NCBI GenBank assembly: GCA_018350325.1
Contig: JAEVLN010000005.1
Location: 2,862,142-2,926,141, forward strand
Reading direction: 5' to 3'
DNA: 64,000 nt
From: Globodera rostochiensis
Taxonomy: Eukaryota; Nematoda; Chromadorea; Rhabditida; Heteroderidae
The notes under the pieces are model-generated. The model ran no database searches. It was not told the DNA's origin and was given only the letters and a program-made list of their open reading frames with translations. The translations under genes and the position numbers were made by a program. This document shows, one piece after another, positions 11,565-22,635 of the stretch; position 1 is the stretch's first letter; each line of letters starts with the position of its first letter.

Positions 11565-13263
11565 ATGTTGTTTGCCATCATTCTCTTCACTGTCTTTCAT
11601 GGTGTGAGCTGCGGCACCTCTTTCGACCTCGACAATCAGCTGCTGAATTATGTTGAGCGGCCACCTCCGCTGTCCAATGGCATCGCTTCCGGCAACAGTA
11701 GCCGCTGTGTCGTATACTTTGACTACCGTAACCCGGCCAAAGCGACGTTGGCCGTTTTGCCGCAGGCGCATGCACCGAACAGCACGCGGTTTAAAGACTG
11801 CGAGCGAGACTGCGCAGATTTTGAACACGCCGGCCATGAAAAACGACAGTGGAACCATACGTAGGCATTTGAAAAAATTTAATAGTTTTTAGAACTCCTA
11901 AATTATTTTCAATTGGTAGGCCAAAAAAATTGGCACTTTTTTTAAATTTTTCCCCTTTTGCTTTACAGGTGCCATCTCGACGACGAATTGGACTGCAAAA
12001 TCACTTTCAATTGGGGCCAATTGAGCGCCGCCGGGACATGCCCCGCGCTGTACAATTCACCGGAGCAGGCAGAACGAATCAAGCGAAACAAAAAGGTAGG
12101 AATGCCCTGAATTTGGAATGTTTTGTTGACAGAAACTGGAAATTTTTTGTTGGAAATTCGTTCAGAGGGCTGGGCCCCCTGGAAATATAGAAATTTTGTT
12201 AAAAATTCGTTCAGAAAATCATTGGACTGGGGCCTTGAAAAAATCTGGAAATTTTTTTATTGAAAAAATTCGTTCAGAAAATCATTGGACTGAAATTTTT
12301 GTTGAAAAAATTCGTTCAGAAAATCTATGTGCGAGGGCCCTGGAAAATATGGAAATTTTTGTTGAAAAAATTCATTCAGAAAATCCATGGGCTTGTCCAT
12401 GTCAGTGGCTTGTGCGTTTTGTTTGCGGACAATCAAACGCTTGGGGGCTACAAAGTGCAGGAACTGACGCCCGAGTTGACGCCGCAGTTCGGCACGTGTG
12501 CCCAACAATGTGCCAAATTTGAATCCGGCACGCCAAACAACAACAACAATGACGTCACATGGAAAAATCAGTAAAAATTAACAATTTAAAAAGACATTTT
12601 TTAAATTTAAAAATAATTAAAAAAGATGTGGCGACGCATCGTCGGCGGCGGCGGGCGGAGGACGCTGTCAAATTCGGCGGGACAACGGCAATTACACAAT
12701 GCACGGCAACTGTCCGATGCTGGACGAGAACGGCGACGCGTATTTTGGCCAAATTCTTGCCGATTTGGTGCCTGAGAAGCTTGTTTCGGCAACAAAAATG
12801 TCCGCTTTTGTCTCTGTGGTAAGTGTTTACTTTTAACGTTTTGTTGTCGGTTTTTAAATGTTTTTTTGACTATTTGTAGGGTTGGCATTCCGACACGTTC
12901 GGGGAGGGAAATGGCGGGGATTGGGGTTGTCGGGGTTGAAAGGTCGGGGATCGGAGAAATTGTCGGAGTCGGGGTCGGGGTTGTCGGGGAAAGCACTGTC
13001 TGGGATCGGGGATTGACCTAAAATCATCGGGGACGAGGATTGACCCAAAATCGTCGAGGATCGGGGACGAGGATTGATCCAAATCGGCGGATATCGTCGG
13101 GGTGCCAACCGCTACTATTTTCTGAGTGCATTTTGGCACTTTAAAAGGTGTTCGTTCGTTTCTCACTCTCTCATTTTAGCGTGCCTTGTGCTTGGCCCTC
13201 ATTTTCGGCACTTTTTCCGGCGCACAATGGCATTTCATCGCCGGCGGCGCCAAATGCTTTTGA
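11565..13263 (+). CDS. secreted Cys-containing protein, unrecognised
   Basis: Exons 11565-11860, 11969-12095, 12380-12570, 12626-12818 and 13180-13263 (TGA); phases agree throughout. Starts MLFAIILFTVFHGVSC, a typical signal peptide. The mature chain has recurring Cys motifs: DCERDCADFEHAG, CHLDDELDCKITFNWG, GTCAQQCAKFE, CQIRRDNGNY and MHGNCPMLDENG. The paired C-x(3)-C motifs suggest a repeated disulphide-bonded fold, but no family is recognised. The last exon (ALCLALIFGTFSGAQWHF) is hydrophobic and could be a C-terminal anchor. GGGGTCGG-type repeats fill the last intron, so an exon could be missed there. The third exon uses the last of several near-identical acceptor copies. Confidence 0.7.
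12125..12385. repeat. tandem copies of a 3' splice-site module
   Basis: Four to five imperfect copies of 'ggaaattttttgttgaaa' followed by 'aattcgttcagaaaatc' fill intron 2 of the 11565 gene. Each copy ends in ttcag plus the first codons of exon 3 (AAAATC). Only the last copy (acceptor at 12379) leads into the long coding exon. Confidence 0.85.
12890..13090. repeat. GGGGTCGG/GGGGATTG low-complexity repeat in an intron
   Basis: Irregular 'cggggttgtcgggg' and 'cggggacgaggattgac' units in the last intron of the preceding secreted-protein gene. Confidence 0.8.
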
Positions 13264-14627
13264 GAAAAGAAAAGTGTGTGCCCCCGCGGCAACAAATGGC
13301 GCGTTATATAAATAAATTCACCTCACGCAACACAAAAACATTTTGAAGCTCTATAAAATAACATGTAAAATTGTAATTGTTCTCTTTCCCCCCCCCCCCC
13401 ATAAAAAAGGTTATTATTATCCCAATTTTTTGCCCAAAATTTGAGGACCATAATGTCCGTATAATGCGATGAATTTTAAAGAATGTATTCGTGTCAAACA
13501 AAGATCGTGCATTTTCTATTTTCCATTTTTAAAAATCAAATTTGAAAAGAGCGGAATTTGAATCATTTTTCAGTGACTCTGTCATTTTGATTTCTGCCGA
13601 TCTTTGGTAGTCAAATTGCTCATTTGAAAGTTATTTGTGAATGAAAATAAACTTTTTTCCAATCTTAAGCTGTTTATGTTTTTCAAATTGGAAATGTGCT
13701 CAACTTTATTTGGGCGTTTTTTGCGTTTTTTATACCACCCCCCCCCCCCAAAGTTTTCATTTTATCGTACCCTCCTCGTCCCTTGCTTTTAGCGTATACG
13801 CTCCCTCCCCTACCTTTCTCATTTTACCGTACCCTCTTTCCTCATTCCCATACCTCCGGCACTTTACCGTAGCTCTCCCCCCCCCTACCGTACCCCTCTC
13901 CCTCCCCCTCAAAAGTTTTTATTTTACCGTATCCTCTCTTCCCCACCAAAGTGTTCATTTCCGTACATTCTCTGCTCTTCCCCACTCTCGAAACTTCTTC
14001 CAATAGTGCCAAGTTCTTTCGATTTGGTGAGTTTAGTATCCGTAGTATTTTATTTAAATGTACCGTACATCGCTTGATATTCACTACCATACACGCCTGC
14101 TCAACTTTGCCCCTCGGCCCATTTGGCATTTTATTGTGCAATTTCTCGCGCCTACCAAATCCCGATGAATCCCCGGAGGGGAGGACCGCCTGAATGCGTC
14201 AATCGCCCCCCCCCTTCCTCCCCCCCCCCAAAAATTCGCCGCTTTTTATGGCGCGCATACATTTACCCTAACAATATTTTTATTTATCCACGGAATTGGC
14301 GGCCATTCGCCGTTTTTTGGTCCGCCAAATATCCGTCCGTCGATTGGCCCCCCTCCCGCCCTCAACGGAAACAGAAATAATTGCCCAATTCGACTCTTGC
14401 GCGAACATTCATTTTTATTCTCTCCAACAAACAAAAATTTCACAATTTTTGTTTTGGATAATGCCGGGAAAAAATGTTTTCCGATTTCAATTTGATTTTA
14501 TCCCAGAAATATGTAGGTATGTGTTTATTTATTTGCGTAATTCTGAATTAAAAGTGATTAAATCATTTTTTAAAAAGCTGAAAATCGCCGGAGGGGAGCA
14601 AAGATTTTAACTTCTTCTATTCCAAAT
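13264..14627. other. intergenic: poly-C runs and 'taccgtaccctc' repeats, no gene
   Basis: 13736-13960 is a degenerate array of 'cattttaccgtaccctc'. C homopolymers occur at 13389, 13738, 13879 and 14208. No coding exon is supported. Confidence 0.6.
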
Positions 14628-17600
14628 ATGTCTAAAATTGTGCTTTTTTGTCTTGTCATCGCCTTTTTGGCGTGCCACATTTGCTTGGCACAAAATGTTC
14701 AGCCCGTCCAAGCTAAAGGTATGACGATTGTTGGCACTTTTTGACCTTTTAATCGTTTAAAATTGATCTTTGGTTCTTGCTTTCAAAATCCCGGTTACAT
14801 AAAAGTGCCTTTACCGGAATTCCGGCTTCAAAAAGGGTTTGGAAATCGGAATTTCGGTTCCCAATTCGGTGCCATTCACTTCTCTCTGATTGATGTGCCA
14901 TTAATTAGCCACCGGTTTGTTCAAGGCCATCATCATCCATTGTCCAAATCGTTGCTGCCCCGCGCACGATTCCGTCGCCATGATGCGGAATTGACCACCA
15001 CCAGCACCGAAACAATGGCGGGCAATTCTGCGGAAGAGGCGGAAAACGACAAAAATAGGCACAAAATATTTACAATTTTACTTATTCTGAACAATTTGTT
15101 GGTACTTTAAAATGATTATTTATTTTATTTGTAATTAAAATAATTATAATAATAAAGAAATAACGCGCATTTTTTGCACACAGCGATGCGAAGCGCAAGA
15201 AGCGCGAGGAGGACGACGACACGCCGATGCATGACGGGGACGAAATGGGTGAGGAGGACGACAAGTCGGACGTGGGTCTGGACATTGCGATCAACCCGCG
15301 CGAAAATGACACCGAAACAACGACGGCGGCGAGTGCCAAAGATGATGAAGCATCAGAAACAACGACAGCAGCGAGTGCCACGGATGATGAAGCATCGGAC
15401 GACGTAATGAGGGGGGAGGGTGGGACGGAAAATGTTTTGATAATTTTGGCGGTTTAGACAACAGAACCCGCGGGGGAAGAAGCAGAGACGCCGGCCAGCA
15501 AGCCGATCACTTTGGAAACGCGAAAAAAACGTGACGAAAATCCGGAGAAGGAGCCATTTGGGCCTAAAGATGATGGTTGGGGAGTTTGGTGGTGATCCGG
15601 GCCGGGGATGTGGTCGCCGGAGGGAGTGATCCGGGCTGGGCATGTGACCGCCGGAGGGGGTGATTCGGGCCGGGGATGTGGTCGCCGGAGGGAGTGATCC
15701 GGGCTGGGCATGTGACCGCCGGAGGGGGTGATTCGGGCCGGGGATGTGGTCGCCGGAGGGAGTGATCCGGGCTGGGCATGTGACCGCCGGAGGGGGTGAT
15801 TCGGGCCGGGGATGTGGTCGCCGGAGGGAGTGATCCGGGCTGGGCATGTGACCGCCGGAGGGGGTGATTCGGGCCGGGGATGTGACCGCCGGAGGGGGTG
15901 ATTCGGGCCGGGGATGTGCCCGCCGGAGGGGGTGATTCGGGCCGGGGATGTGGTCGCCGGAGGGAGTGATCCGGGCTGGGCATGTGACCGCCGGAGGGGG
16001 TGATTCGGGCCGGGGATGTGGTCGCCGGAGGGAGTGATCCGGGCTGGGCATGTGACCGCCGGAGGGGGTGATTCGGGCCGGGGATGTGACCGCCGGAGGG
16101 GGTGATTCGGGCCGGGGATGTGCCCGCCGGAGGGGGTGATTCGGGCCGGGGATGTGGTCGCCGGAGGGAGTGATCCGGGCTGGGCATGTGACCGCCGGAG
16201 GGGGTGATTCGGGCCGGGGATGTGGTCGCCGGAGGGAGTGATCCGGGTTGGGCATGTGACCGCCGGAGGGAGTGATCCGGGCTGGGCATGTGACCGCCGG
16301 AGGGGGTGATTCGGGCCGGGGATGTGACCGCCGGAGGGGGTGATTCGGGCCGGGGATGTGGTCGCCGGAGGGAGTGATCCGGGGTGGGCATGTGACCGCC
16401 GGAGGGAGTGATCCGGGCTGGGCATGTGACCGCCGGAGGGGGTGATTCGGGCCGGGGATGTGACCGCCGGAGGGGGTGATTCGGGCCGGGGATGTGACCG
16501 CCGGAGGGAGTGATCCGGGCTGGGCATGTGACCGCCGGAGGGGGTGATTCGGGCCGGGGATGTGGTCGCCGGAGGGAGTGATCCGGGCTGGGCATGTGAC
16601 CGCCGGAGGGGGTGATTCGGGCCGGGGATGTGCCCGCCGGAGGGGGTGATTCGGGCCGGGGATGTGGTCGCCGGAGGGAGTGATCCGGGCTGGGCATGTG
16701 ACCGCCGGAGGGGGTGATTCGGGCCGGGGATGTGGTCGCCGGAGGGAGTGATCCGGGTTGGGCATGTGACCGCCGGAGGGAGTGATCCGGGCTGGGCATG
16801 TGACCGCCGGAGGGGGTGATTCGGGCCGGGGATGTGACCGCCGGAGGGGGTGATTCGGGCCGGGGATGTGGTCGCCGGAGGGGGTGATTCGGGCCGGGGA
16901 TGTGACCGCCGGAGGGAGTGATCCGGGCTGGGCATGTGACCGCCGGAGGGGGTGATTCGGGCCGGGGATGTGACCGCCGGAGGGGGTGATTCGGGCCGGG
17001 GATGTGCCCGCCGGAGGGGGTGATTCGGGCCGGGGATGTGGTCGCCGGAGGGAGTGATCCGGGTTGGGCATGTGACCGCCGGAGGGAGTGATCCGGGCTG
17101 GGCATGTGACCGCCGGAGGGGGTGATTCGGGCCGGGGATGTGACCGCCGGAGGGGGTGATTCGGGCCGGGGATGTGGTCGCCGGAGGGGGTGATTCGGGC
17201 CGGGGATGTGACCGCCGGAGGGAGTGATCCGGGCTGGGCATGTGACCGCCGGAGGGGGTGATTCGGGCCGGGGATGTGACCGCCGGAGGGGGTGATTCGG
17301 GCCGGGGATGTGGTCGCCGGAGGGAGTGATCCGGGCTGGGCATGTGACCGCCGGAGGGGGTGATTCGGGCCGGGGATGTGGTCGCCGGAGGGAGTGATCC
17401 GGGCTGGGCATGTGACCGCCGGAGGGGGTGATCCGGGCCGGGGATGTGACTGCCGGACTTTGGGTTCCGAACTTTTTGTAGAGCTGGAATCCCGGCAGAT
17501 TGTTTTTCTCTTCGATTTTACACATCCCCGGTGGGGATAAAATGAGAGAAAGAGAGGTGTTCAAAATTTTTCAGTAAATTCCGAACACGTGCATCTGGAC

Positions 17601-17898
17601 ATAGTGGAGGAGAAAGCTGACCTGAAAAGCGGCGGAGAGACATGTACCTACCTACTTTATTATTTATAATTCTTTTTTCAATTTTTTAATCATTAAATAA
17701 TTTACAAAATCTTTTTTAAACCGCTAAAAATTTTTGACCACAAATTCAGCAGGCCAACAAACGGCGGCAGAAGAAGAAGCTGTCCGTAGCCGGGACACGC
17801 GTGCCAGCGCGACCAATAACAAGGCCAAAATGGCGGTGAAGGCAGGCGCCGCCGCTGCGGGACTGCGTTCACCGCGCGGCTTCGAGTCGGAGGCCTGA
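14628..17898 (+). CDS. secreted acidic/low-complexity protein, unrecognised (candidate effector-type)
   Basis: Exons 14628-14718, 14909-15058, 15184-15403, 15458-15575, 17575-17643 and 17750-17898 (TGA). It begins MSKIVLFCLVIAFLACHICL, a clear signal peptide. Later exons encode KRKKREEDDD, two copies of ETTTAAS(A/T)..DDEAS (at about 15316-15396), KPITLETRKKRDENPEKEP and an Ala/Lys-rich end (GFESEA). The dibasic-rich runs could be processing sites. The exon at 14909 is joined to 15184 through a GC donor (AG|GCACAA). The join of exon 1 (phase 1) to 14909 (needs phase 2) does not close, so a short exon may be missing. The other joins are in phase. No domain is recognised; secretion is the only function supported. 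Confidence 0.6.
15590..17453. repeat. 34-bp minisatellite, ~54 copies, inside an intron
   Basis: Two alternating 34-bp units run without interruption: 'gtgatccgggctgggcatgt' + 'gaccgccggagggg' and 'gtgattcgggccggggatgt' + 'ggtcgccggaggga'. Higher-order blocks are visible. The array lies between exons 15458-15575 and 17575-17643 of the secreted acidic gene. Because 34 is not a multiple of 3, all three minus-strand frames stay open for 570-670 codons; these are artefacts. Confidence 0.97.
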
Positions 17899-19595
17899 AA
17901 TGCGCGCGCGAATTCGTGGAATTTCAAAAATTTTGGGAATTTCCCCATAAATTTAAGCAGTCTTTATTCGTATTCTCCAATGAGTAAGTACATAAGTACA
18001 TATTCTCTGATTTAATTGTAGTTTGGTCCCGAACAAAAATTCAATTTTTCAAATTAATTGCTAGGGAGCGGATTTAATGCTATTTTTTGTACGAATAGAG
18101 GTAGATGTAGAGCAGGGATGGACAAAATCGGAAAATAAAATTCGAACCCCGATTCCGAAACTACAAAAATCCGAAACGATTTTAAATCCAAAACCCAAAA
18201 AAAAATCTCGAAATACGAAATTTTGCCCATCCCTGGTGTAAAGAGATGATCGAAAATCGCATTTTCATGAGAAGATGATGAATTAAAGCGACTTTAGCAC
18301 CCGTAAAGGCTCTATTTTGGGGTTTTTGACTTACAATTTCCAAAAAATTCCCCAAAAAGTCACTTTACTTGCACAAACTTCCGAAAAAATATTTACCGGG
18401 GGCGCAAATCAAACTCCCCACTACTCTTGGCCGGGGCCGGGGGACATATTATTCCTTACAACATACTTTTTTAGAATCAATTTTGGCATATTTAGAAACG
18501 GGGTTGAGCACGTAAAAAATCCGCTCCTATTAATTTCATGTTTTATGTTGTTGCATTTTGGCACCACAAAAACCACAACAACTGACATTTAAATACAAAT
18601 TAACTTTTGTGATGTTATTGCATAGTTTCTGCAACAAAATATACATTTAAATTCGACTTGGTTACATAAAATGGACCCAAAAGAGTTGAACTGCTTGAAC
18701 GCGGCACTGACTATTCGAGTCGGTGACCTGACCAGGGGGACGAGCCGAGTTCTGAAAGCTCTTGGGAACTGAACTACGATTTTGAGCACATTTATTTGGT
18801 TTCATAAATTTTTGCCCATTGTCAATTAAGGCTTTTCTGGGTCCAAAAAAAATCAAAATCTGTCTTCCCTCCCCGATGCACATTGTCCATAAAGCCGAAG
18901 ATTTTTGCTCCCCTCCCTCTCATATCAGATTGAAAATTGCAAGGTTTAGCTTTTGGGACGGAATATTCGCTATAGCACAAAATATGAGAGGTTCAAGTTT
19001 CAATCGGCAATAACTTCCCGAGAGCAACCTCTAAAATTCAATTCTTAATATTTGGCTAAGAATTTTTGCCCTGTGTTAGTCCCTTAAATTGTCCATTGAA
19101 TTTAAAAAGTTTTGGGATGGGTGACGGCCTATATTTGGAGATTCAGTTTATGTATTAGCACGAACTTTGGAGTTCCTTGTGGTTTCATTGAAAAATGCAC
19201 TTTTTTATGTCATATTTTTGAATATTGTGTCATACGAGTGTGTGTAACACCACAACAAAAGCATTTCAGATCAGTAGAGATTCTCATCGTGTTCATCCGC
19301 CGAAAGGTCAAAGTCTAAAAAGGAATGGAAATATTCAAATAAAAGTCTCTAATTCATAATTTTTTTGAATAAATCTTTTTTTGGGCTTCTCACCATTTTG
19401 TTTTGTAATTTAAGAAAAATTTTTTAACAAATTCCATCAAAAAAAATTTCCGGACCCCCTTCGTTTTTGGTTGCAAATCTCTTAGCAGAAATACACACCT
19501 AAAAATGAGCATTTTTACGAAAAATAATCACTAAAAAGCATAAATTCGATCATTAAATGTCTGAATTCTGGTTCTGGATTCAGATCGGCTTTAGA
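17899..19595. other. intergenic, no gene; contains one small hAT-like MITE
   Basis: Apart from the element at 18113-18235, only short unsupported ORFs in AT-rich DNA are seen. Confidence 0.5.
18113..18235. mobile_element. hAT-like MITE, 123 bp
   Basis: Starts CAGGGATGGACAAAAT and ends ATTTTGCCCATCCCTG (TIR with 1-2 mismatches). Flanking 8-mers ATGTAGAG and GTGTAAAG match at 6 of 8 positions, fitting an aged TSD. The element at 56403-56519 has the same ends. Confidence 0.7.
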
Positions 19596-20357
19596 TTATT
19601 TCATACTTATGTGCATATATAAAAAATGTTGCTTAAACTTTAAATTTATTTCACAAACTTCGACTAGCCCCACTAATATACCGGGTGCCCAAACGTACCC
19701 CCCCCCCCCCCCTCCGAACGAGGACAAATTGTATTCGTTCACAAATAACTTACACGCGGCAGCGTCATCAATCGCCGAATCGCAGTGAGTCGAGACCCCC
19801 TGCTGAATCTTGTCGATTTGGACACAGAACATTGCGAATGTGTAGTGATCGAACGCCTTCAAATCGTCGTACCCAATGAACCAGTCTACTTTGAAGAAAC
19901 GGACAATGCCTGCAACGTGGAATTAAATTTAAGGGAAATAATAATATGCAAAATTCATTTCAATTGTATTCAAAAAAAAGTCAATAATATCAAAAAACTT
20001 TTGTTAAATAAATTTAGCCATCCATCAAGGGCCAAAATATGTAAAAATATGCTTTTTCAAAACAAAGCATTCGTCTGAAACCCGGACTACCCGGACCGGG
20101 CCCGGGTTCGAAAATCTGAAGAAATCCGGGTATTCAAGCCCGGCTTTTCCAAAAATCCGATCCATAATTTTATTCGGGCCCGAACCACTCACTTATAAGT
20201 GTAGAAATACCAAAAAATTGCCTCTAAATTTCCTTTTTACGCAATAAACCGCCCGCAATAAATGTCACTTACGCTTGAACATAACGAGCAATTTTTTGCC
20301 CGGAAAATGTTCAACGACATGGAAGAGTTTGTCCACTGCGGTGTTAAGTTCCCCGAT
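19596..20357 (-). CDS. partial gene, unrecognised (three exons visible)
   Basis: Read on the minus strand, exons 20357-20273, 19909-19754 and 19672-19596 (TAA) join in phase. They give GELNTAVDKLFHVVEHFPG, then IVRFFKVDWFIGYDDLKAF and DHYTFAMFCVQIDKIQQGV, then STHCDSAIDDAAA and a basic/hydrophobic end. The composition is convincingly protein-like, alpha-helical, with few Cys. Upstream exons and the start were not found; 20840-20960 on the same strand is a weak candidate. No family recognised. Confidence 0.5.
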
Positions 20358-21418
20358 CTTAAATGTTACAATAAAATTGACAACTTTTTGTATCTTACAC
20401 TAAAAGAATATTTTTTGATCCATAATTCTTGTCGTTTCAAAATAAAAAAGTCAAAGGCCCAAGAAACTCGAGTATGACTCCATCGAAGATTGAAAGGAAC
20501 TGCCGAAATCAATTCGAAATTGAGTTCGGCAGGTAATTTATGTCTTTTAATTTGGTGCATCGTTTTTCAGGCAAAATAACGGATTTTTGAGTAGACTTTT
20601 GGATGGATGCATCCAAAAGAAGTGACCCGTCCGTCCGTCCGCCCGCCAACCCGCCCACTATCGTCAGTAACTATGCCCAACGTTAAAAAATCATCAATTT
20701 TTGCCGGCAAATAAAAGGTCATGTCCCACCCAACTCATCCATCCATTATATGTTGTACAAAATATCTCTTTTCAAATTAAGGCAATAAAACAATAATTGG
20801 CACCATTAGGAGGCTCTTAATAAGTACCATTAAGTATATTTTTTGCAATTGGAATGACGGGTTTGCGGCGCTCGAGCGGCGTGAACGAACTGTTCGTCGC
20901 CCGGCGGATGAGTTTTTCCTCCCGTCCCCATTTTTCTTCACAAATGTAAAAAATTGAAAACAAACATTTTCCATCAATCTTTAACAGATGATCGATCAAT
21001 CGTTTATTTTAAAATAAATCTTTGAAAGGGTCCGATGTCTTCTGATCAAAATGTTTTCATCCGTCCGTCCGTTGTCTCTGGAAATATGAGCAGCAGTTCA
21101 AAATTTATGACTCGCGTACAGCCAAGCCAAACTCGTTTTTCCATTTTGTTCCAATTATAATTGGCCCAAACCCAATTAATTTTGTGCGTTCAGACAAAAT
21201 GCGCATTTTTCCCAACTTTTTGAATCGGTTCAGTCGTTGGCATTTCGTTGAATTGAACAAATGCGTTTGGGCGCCGCGAGAAGACTTGTTTATTTGCCCC
21301 ATGGAATGTTCAAACTTGCGCGCCTCGCCTATTTTAAGGGTTCGCTTTGGCGTCTAATCGTTTCATTCGATTTTTTTTGTTTGAAAATATATTTCTTCAA
21401 AATTATTGTTCTGCCCAA
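20358..21418. other. intergenic, no supported gene
   Basis: 'ccgtccgtccgtccg' at 20630 and 21060 and short ORFs only. Upstream exons of the minus-strand gene may hide at 20840-20960. Confidence 0.4.
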
Positions 21419-22124
21419 ATGTCTGCCGAAGGCCCGCTCGTGTTGATGGTGCTGTTGGTTGGCTGTGCCGCGTTGCTTTTGGTGGAGCTGAATGCCGAGT
21501 TCATGTCCGAAAGGTAAAGCCCCAGCGGCCGCCTGGACTGTTTGCTGTCTGTACTTGCTGCTCTTGTGGGTGCAAGGCGGCCAAATTGCCCTCATTTGAT
21601 GGCAAATTCCATAATTTTGGAAATTTGCCATATTTTTGACGCATTCCAGCTACGGCTCCGGGCACTTTCCGTGTTTCAAAATATGCTTCAGAATCTGCTC
21701 CGGAGCCGAAGCTCGAGGCTCTGGCAACAAACAAACAAACAAAAATGCCAATTAGTATTTCAGTGCTCTCAGTGCCCTGACGCCTCATCTCCAGACGAAG
21801 AGACACTGTATGTGCGGCGGTAACAACGGCGGCGGCAACGGGTACGGTAACAGCGGCGGCAACGGATACGGTAACAACGGCGGCAACGGGTATGGTAACA
21901 GCGGCGGCAACGCGTACAGCTACAGCTACTCCTGGGGCAACGGCGGTGGCGGATGTAAATAAAACATTTTAAAATATTTAATAGTAATTTATATTTTTTA
22001 CTTAATTTTTTTGTTTTTAGGCTGTTCCTGTGGCCAATGTGGCTCGAACAACATGAACAGTGGCGCCTGTTACGGGTGCTCGTCAGGCAGTTCAAACGGA
22101 TGTTATTGTGGCAAAAAGAAGTGA
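21419..22124 (+). CDS. secreted Gly/Asn/Tyr-repeat protein with Cys-rich C-terminus
   Basis: Three exons in perfect phase: 21419-21513, 21764-21954 and 22021-22124 (TGA), about 129 residues. The N-terminus has a hydrophobic core (VLMVLLVGCAALLLV), a signal peptide. The middle has four 8-residue repeats of the form GGNGYGN(S/N), then AYSYSYSW. The C-terminus is Cys-rich with CxC/CxxC spacing (CCSCGQCGSNNMNSGACYGC, then GCYCGKKK). The layout of signal peptide, short repeats and conserved-looking Cys tail recalls repeat-variable secreted nematode effectors and Gly-rich antimicrobial or cuticle peptides. None can be assigned from sequence alone. Confidence 0.85.
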
Positions 22125-22635
22125 ACAGTGCGAACAACAAAATTTTATGGAAACCCAAAATTATTTAGTATTTCAATTTGTAATTAATTATACATTAAGC
22201 AATATGTTAATATTTTGCATTTTAATTCGTGTGCCAAATTTCTTGTCCCAAGTCAATATTGGACAAAAATGCCGCCGGAATCGGCATTTTCCCGTGACAA
22301 AAAAAAAATGCCGTCTTTTGCCGGCTTCGAGAATTTACCGTTTAAACTCCAATTTATTCACAATTATTGCAAAATAAATCAAATAAATTTTAGAAACTTT
22401 TCCATCTGACTTTTTACTCAAATTTAAATAGTTCCAATAAAAAGGCCCTCTCTCTAAGCTAACCTTTATTAATTTTGAATTTTGTTATAAATTATAATAT
22501 CTGACAAAAAACAATTTTACATAAATATGGCATATAAATATATAAGCTAAATCCCTTTTTTGATTTTTGTCATTAAAAAAATTTGCTAAAATAATGTTTA
22601 AGCGCGGAATTCGTCGTTTGTTTGTTCCGTCTTTC
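22125..22635. other. short convergent intergenic spacer
   Basis: AT-rich 3' flank between the + strand secreted gene and the - strand UGM gene. No feature beyond AATAAA-like words. Confidence 0.6.

Noticed and set aside
10967..11590. Long ORFs on both strands reading 'SGCPESRVSRIPSIR'-type repeats
   Set aside because: Products of the GC-rich minisatellite; both strands are open at once and no splice or start context exists.
15353..17564. Three overlapping minus-strand ORFs of 572-666 codons (PARITPSGGH-type repeats)
   Set aside because: They are translations of the 34-bp minisatellite in each frame. The array lies within an intron of a + strand gene whose exons close in phase on either side.
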